A DNA stretch of 64,000 nt from Hoeflea_A sp965228785. GTDB taxonomy: Bacteria > Pseudomonadota > Alphaproteobacteria > Rhizobiales > Rhizobiaceae. The notes under the pieces are model-generated. The model did no database searches. It was not told the DNA's origin and saw only the letters and a program-made list of their open reading frames with translations. Positions 61,744 through 64,000 of this stretch are shown here, piece after piece; position 1 is the first letter of the stretch; each line of letters begins with the position of its first letter. The stretch is from contig CBDDIF010000001.1 in the NCBI GenBank assembly GCA_965228785.1, forward strand, positions 434,001 to 498,000. Reading direction: 5' to 3'. Both the position numbers and the translations under genes were made by a program.

Positions 61744-62385
61744 ATGTCTTTCATTCCCGACCCCACCGTGCTCATCGCCTTTGCAGCGGCATCGCTCGTG
61801 GTCATCCTGACGCCGGGACCTGACATGACGCTGTTTGTCGGGCGGGCGCTGAGCGATGGCCGGGGAGCGGCGCTGGCCTGTGTCGCCGGCACATCGACCG
61901 GACTGCTGGTGCACACCGTTCTGGTGGCGCTGGGCATCTCCGCGCTGATCGTCGCGTCGCCCGCGGCATTTCTGGTGCTGAAAACAGGCGGGGCGCTTTA
62001 TCTGCTGTGGCTGGCGCTGAGGGCTGTTCGCGGCGGCGCTGTTTTCCAGATTGAGGGTGCAGCAACACGAGGCCGCTCGCCTTGGGCGAACTGGACGCAA
62101 GGGGCGGCGGTCAACCTGCTCAACCCCAAGATCATCATCTTCTTCATGACGTTCCTGCCGCAATTCGTGTCCGCCGATGATCCGCATGTCAGCGGCAAGC
62201 TTCTGTTCCTCGGCGTCTTTTTCACCGTGTTCGCCCTGCCATTCCTGGTGGCCATGGTGTTGGCAGCGGAGCGCCTGGCCGGTTGGCTGCGCGGCAACAG
62301 GCGCGTGATGCGGACCATCGATTACGTGTTCGCCGCCGTGTTTTCCGTCTTTGCCGTGAGGATATTGCTGACCGAGGGGAGGTGA
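61744..62385 (+). CDS. LysE family amino-acid/homoserine lactone exporter
   Basis: 213 residues, six hydrophobic helices. The start ILTPGPDMTLFVGRALSDGR and AVNLLNPKIIIFFMTFLPQF are the LysE/RhtB signatures. It exports amino acids or similar compounds. Upstream gene is only 16 bases away, possibly co-transcribed. Confidence 0.94.
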   Translation: MSFIPDPTVLIAFAAASLVVILTPGPDMTLFVGRALSDGRGAALACVAGTSTGLLVHTVLVALGISALIVASPAAFLVLKTGGALYLLWLALRAVRGGAVFQIEGAATRGRSPWANWTQGAAVNLLNPKIIIFFMTFLPQFVSADDPHVSGKLLFLGVFFTVFALPFLVAMVLAAERLAGWLRGNRRVMRTIDYVFAAVFSVFAVRILLTEGR

Positions 62386-62390
62386 GTGTG

Positions 62391-62600
62391 ATGTCACGCC
62401 CCGCTGTATCGACTTTGAGCGACAAGACGCGAACGTTGATTGAGGTCGTCGAAGATCTCAAGGCATATGATGATCAGCTGACGATTTATGCGCAGGAGCC
62501 GTGGACATACGCATCGCTGGCCATTGTCGAGCTTGAAGATGAAGACGGGTCTCTGGTTCAGAAGCGAAACGGGATTGCCTTCAGCTATTTCTCGAAGTGA
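62391..62600 (+). CDS. Small protein of unknown function
   Basis: 69 residues, acidic, starting SRPAVSTLSDKTRTLIEVVE with a likely helix and then a beta pattern ASLAIVELEDEDGSLVQ. It starts 6 bases after the LysE stop behind GGAGGTGA, which supports translation. No family recognised. Confidence 0.6.
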   Translation: MSRPAVSTLSDKTRTLIEVVEDLKAYDDQLTIYAQEPWTYASLAIVELEDEDGSLVQKRNGIAFSYFSK

Positions 62601-62707
62601 TCATCGCCGTCGATTTTTTGGATGGCTGGGAGTCGAACAGTCTTGAACCGATCGAGCTCCCTGCGAAATGCAATCGCTTGATCGAGTATGCCACCAACGA
62701 CGCGTAG

Positions 62708-63193
62708 CTATTGGTTTTCACCGTGCAGGTGTGCCTCCTCGCGAGCGCTGGGCAGCCAGTTGCCGGCGCCGCGGCCCGCAACCATCCAGTAGCCGATGCC
62801 GCCAATCATGCCGGCGGCGAGGCTCATGACGGTGAAATCCATCGGGGTCTGGTGATCCGACCCGATCACCACTGTTTCGATCAGCGGGGCAATGGCTGCG
62901 ATCACACCGCCGGCCAGCGCATAGAAAAGCCAATCACGTCGTCTGGCGAACTCGGCATAGAAGATCACCACCATGGCGGGGACAAAGGCGACGTAGCCGG
63001 CGAGACTGGCAAGAAGGACGGCAGTGAGGAACATGATGCCGACATCGAATCCGGAGTGCGCCAGTTCGCCGGCCTGCTCAGGGGTGATGAATTTGGTCAG
63101 AAGCGCCAGCGATACGCCGGCTGCAACGGCACCGGCCGCATAGCCGAGTGTGATCATCACCAAACGAATGAGGAACAGACCGAAGCGGTCCAT
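62708..63193 (-). CDS. Membrane protein of unknown function
   Basis: 161 residues with four hydrophobic helices (about 7-30, 52-80, 88-108 and 120-140). It starts DRFGLFLIRLVMITLGYAAG. No named family recognised. It overlaps no other gene and follows the rlmN stop by 1 base on the same strand, which suggests co-transcription. Confidence 0.75.
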   Translation of the reverse strand: MDRFGLFLIRLVMITLGYAAGAVAAGVSLALLTKFITPEQAGELAHSGFDVGIMFLTAVLLASLAGYVAFVPAMVVIFYAEFARRRDWLFYALAGGVIAAIAPLIETVVIGSDHQTPMDFTVMSLAAGMIGGIGYWMVAGRGAGNWLPSAREEAHLHGENQ

Positions 63194-63194
63194 A

Positions 63195-64000
63195 TCAGGC
63201 CTCGCCGTGGCCGGCGATCATCATCGCTTCTAGGGCCAGGCGCTCGGATTTGCGCAACCGTTCCGATTCAGACTTGAGCTGGCCGCAGGCGGCGAGGATA
63301 TCGCGGCCGCGCGGCGTGCGGATCGGCGAGGCGTACCCGGCCTTGTTGACGAAGTCGGCAAACTGTTCGATCTGCTCCCAGTCGGAGCATTCATAGGCGC
63401 TGCCCGGCCACGGGTTGAACGGGATCAGATTGATTTTCGCCGGGATGCCCTTCAGCAGTTTCACCAGGTCGCGGGCGTCTTCGAGTGAATCGTTGACGCC
63501 CTTGAGCATGACATATTCGAAAGTGATACGACGGGCATTGGAGAGGCCTGGATAGTTGCGGCAGGCCTGCATGAGTTCGGCAATCGGATACTTCTTGTTG
63601 ATCGGTACCAGTTCATCGCGCAGGTCGTCGCGCACCGCATGCAGAGAGATCGCCAGCATGACGCCGATTTCGTCCCCGGTTCGGTAGATTTCCGGCACCA
63701 CGCCGGAGGTCGATAGGGTGATGCGGCGTTTCGACAGCGAGAGGCCTTCGTTGTCGGAGGCGATCAACAGGGCCTTCTTGACCTCGTCGAAGTTGTAGAG
63801 CGGTTCGCCCATGCCCATCATCACGATGTTGGAGACCTTGCGGCCTTCCGACGGCACAATGGCGCCCTGAGGCGTGTCCCGGTCCGGAAAATCGCCGAGC
63901 CGGTCTCGGGCAAGCAGCAATTGCGCCAGGATTTCGCCGGCGGTCAGATTGCGCACGAGCTTCTGGGTGCCGGTATGACAGAATGAGCAGGTCAGAGTGC
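63195..64000 (-). CDS. rlmN: 23S rRNA/tRNA adenine C2-methyltransferase, C-terminal part
   Basis: The frame runs out of the window; about 268 residues are visible. The radical-SAM cluster motif end TCSFCHTGTQKLVRNLTAGE, then VSNIVMMGMGEPLYNFD and LSTSGVVPEI, LAISLHAVRDDLRDELVPIN identify RlmN. It methylates A2503 of 23S rRNA and A37 of some tRNAs. The gene start is outside. Confidence 0.95.
   Translation of the reverse strand, partial: TLTCSFCHTGTQKLVRNLTAGEILAQLLLARDRLGDFPDRDTPQGAIVPSEGRKVSNIVMMGMGEPLYNFDEVKKALLIASDNEGLSLSKRRITLSTSGVVPEIYRTGDEIGVMLAISLHAVRDDLRDELVPINKKYPIAELMQACRNYPGLSNARRITFEYVMLKGVNDSLEDARDLVKLLKGIPAKINLIPFNPWPGSAYECSDWEQIEQFADFVNKAGYASPIRTPRGRDILAACGQLKSESERLRKSERLALEAMMIAGHGEA

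Overview
The window reads as chromosome of an alphaproteobacterium of the order Hyphomicrobiales (Rhizobiales). This rests on the housekeeping genes and their order: a CenR-type response regulator, tsaD divergent from hemC-hemD followed by a mitofilin-like protein and a HemY-N protein, and ppa, typA, argG and rlmN. The genus cannot be fixed by eye; a Phyllobacteriaceae- or Hoeflea-like organism is a guess. DNA is GC-rich and no rRNA, tRNA or CRISPR array was seen.

Left part (1-12.4 kb). A partial MFS transporter, a VOC protein and a cyclic-nucleotide-binding-domain protein are followed by a roughly 10 kb accessory catabolic block (about 1.7-11.7 kb). It holds two IclR regulators, a decayed FAD monooxygenase, a DctP-DctQ-DctM TRAP transporter, a GST-like protein, a Cys-type sulfatase, an FAD monooxygenase and a two-cupin protein. 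The block is bracketed by two imperfect copies of the 3' end of cenR, and its right edge carries a scrap of an IS5-type transposase. It therefore looks like an insertion that separated cenR from the cNMP-binding gene. The gene set suggests import of an organic acid, sulfate ester cleavage, ring hydroxylation, cupin dioxygenation and glutathione-dependent processing, i.e. a possible sulfated-aromatic pathway. That pathway is inference.

Middle part (12.4-33 kb). This is a mosaic of small regulator-plus-target modules: AraC/SDR, ArsR/SRPBCC/ClpP, SoxR with a textbook sox box and an MFS exporter, LysR/PhyH-type dioxygenase, and a GntR regulator divergent from a betaine-type ABC transporter. The last module has three identical TGACATGTCA palindromes, and its operon continues into a GYD protein, an amidohydrolase and a COG0523 GTPase with overlapping genes. 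Two copies of a MITE-like element with about 32-bp terminal inverted repeats (5833-6098 and 19705-19921) abut genes; one supplies a start codon and the other a stop codon.

Right part (33-64 kb). Mostly core genes (gpsA-tsaD, hemCD, heme-envelope proteins, YggT/DUF167, ppa, typA, M3 peptidase, argG, rlmN) with small accessory insertions. These are a quinone-oxidoreductase remnant before a HAD dehalogenase, a TetR operon with a perfect operator, an orphan 454-residue protein behind two inverted repeats, an orphan NMT1-like binding protein, a GNAT paralogue of one at 31 kb, a frameshifted DMT exporter, and an exported set made of a very basic and a very acidic (beta-helix) protein.
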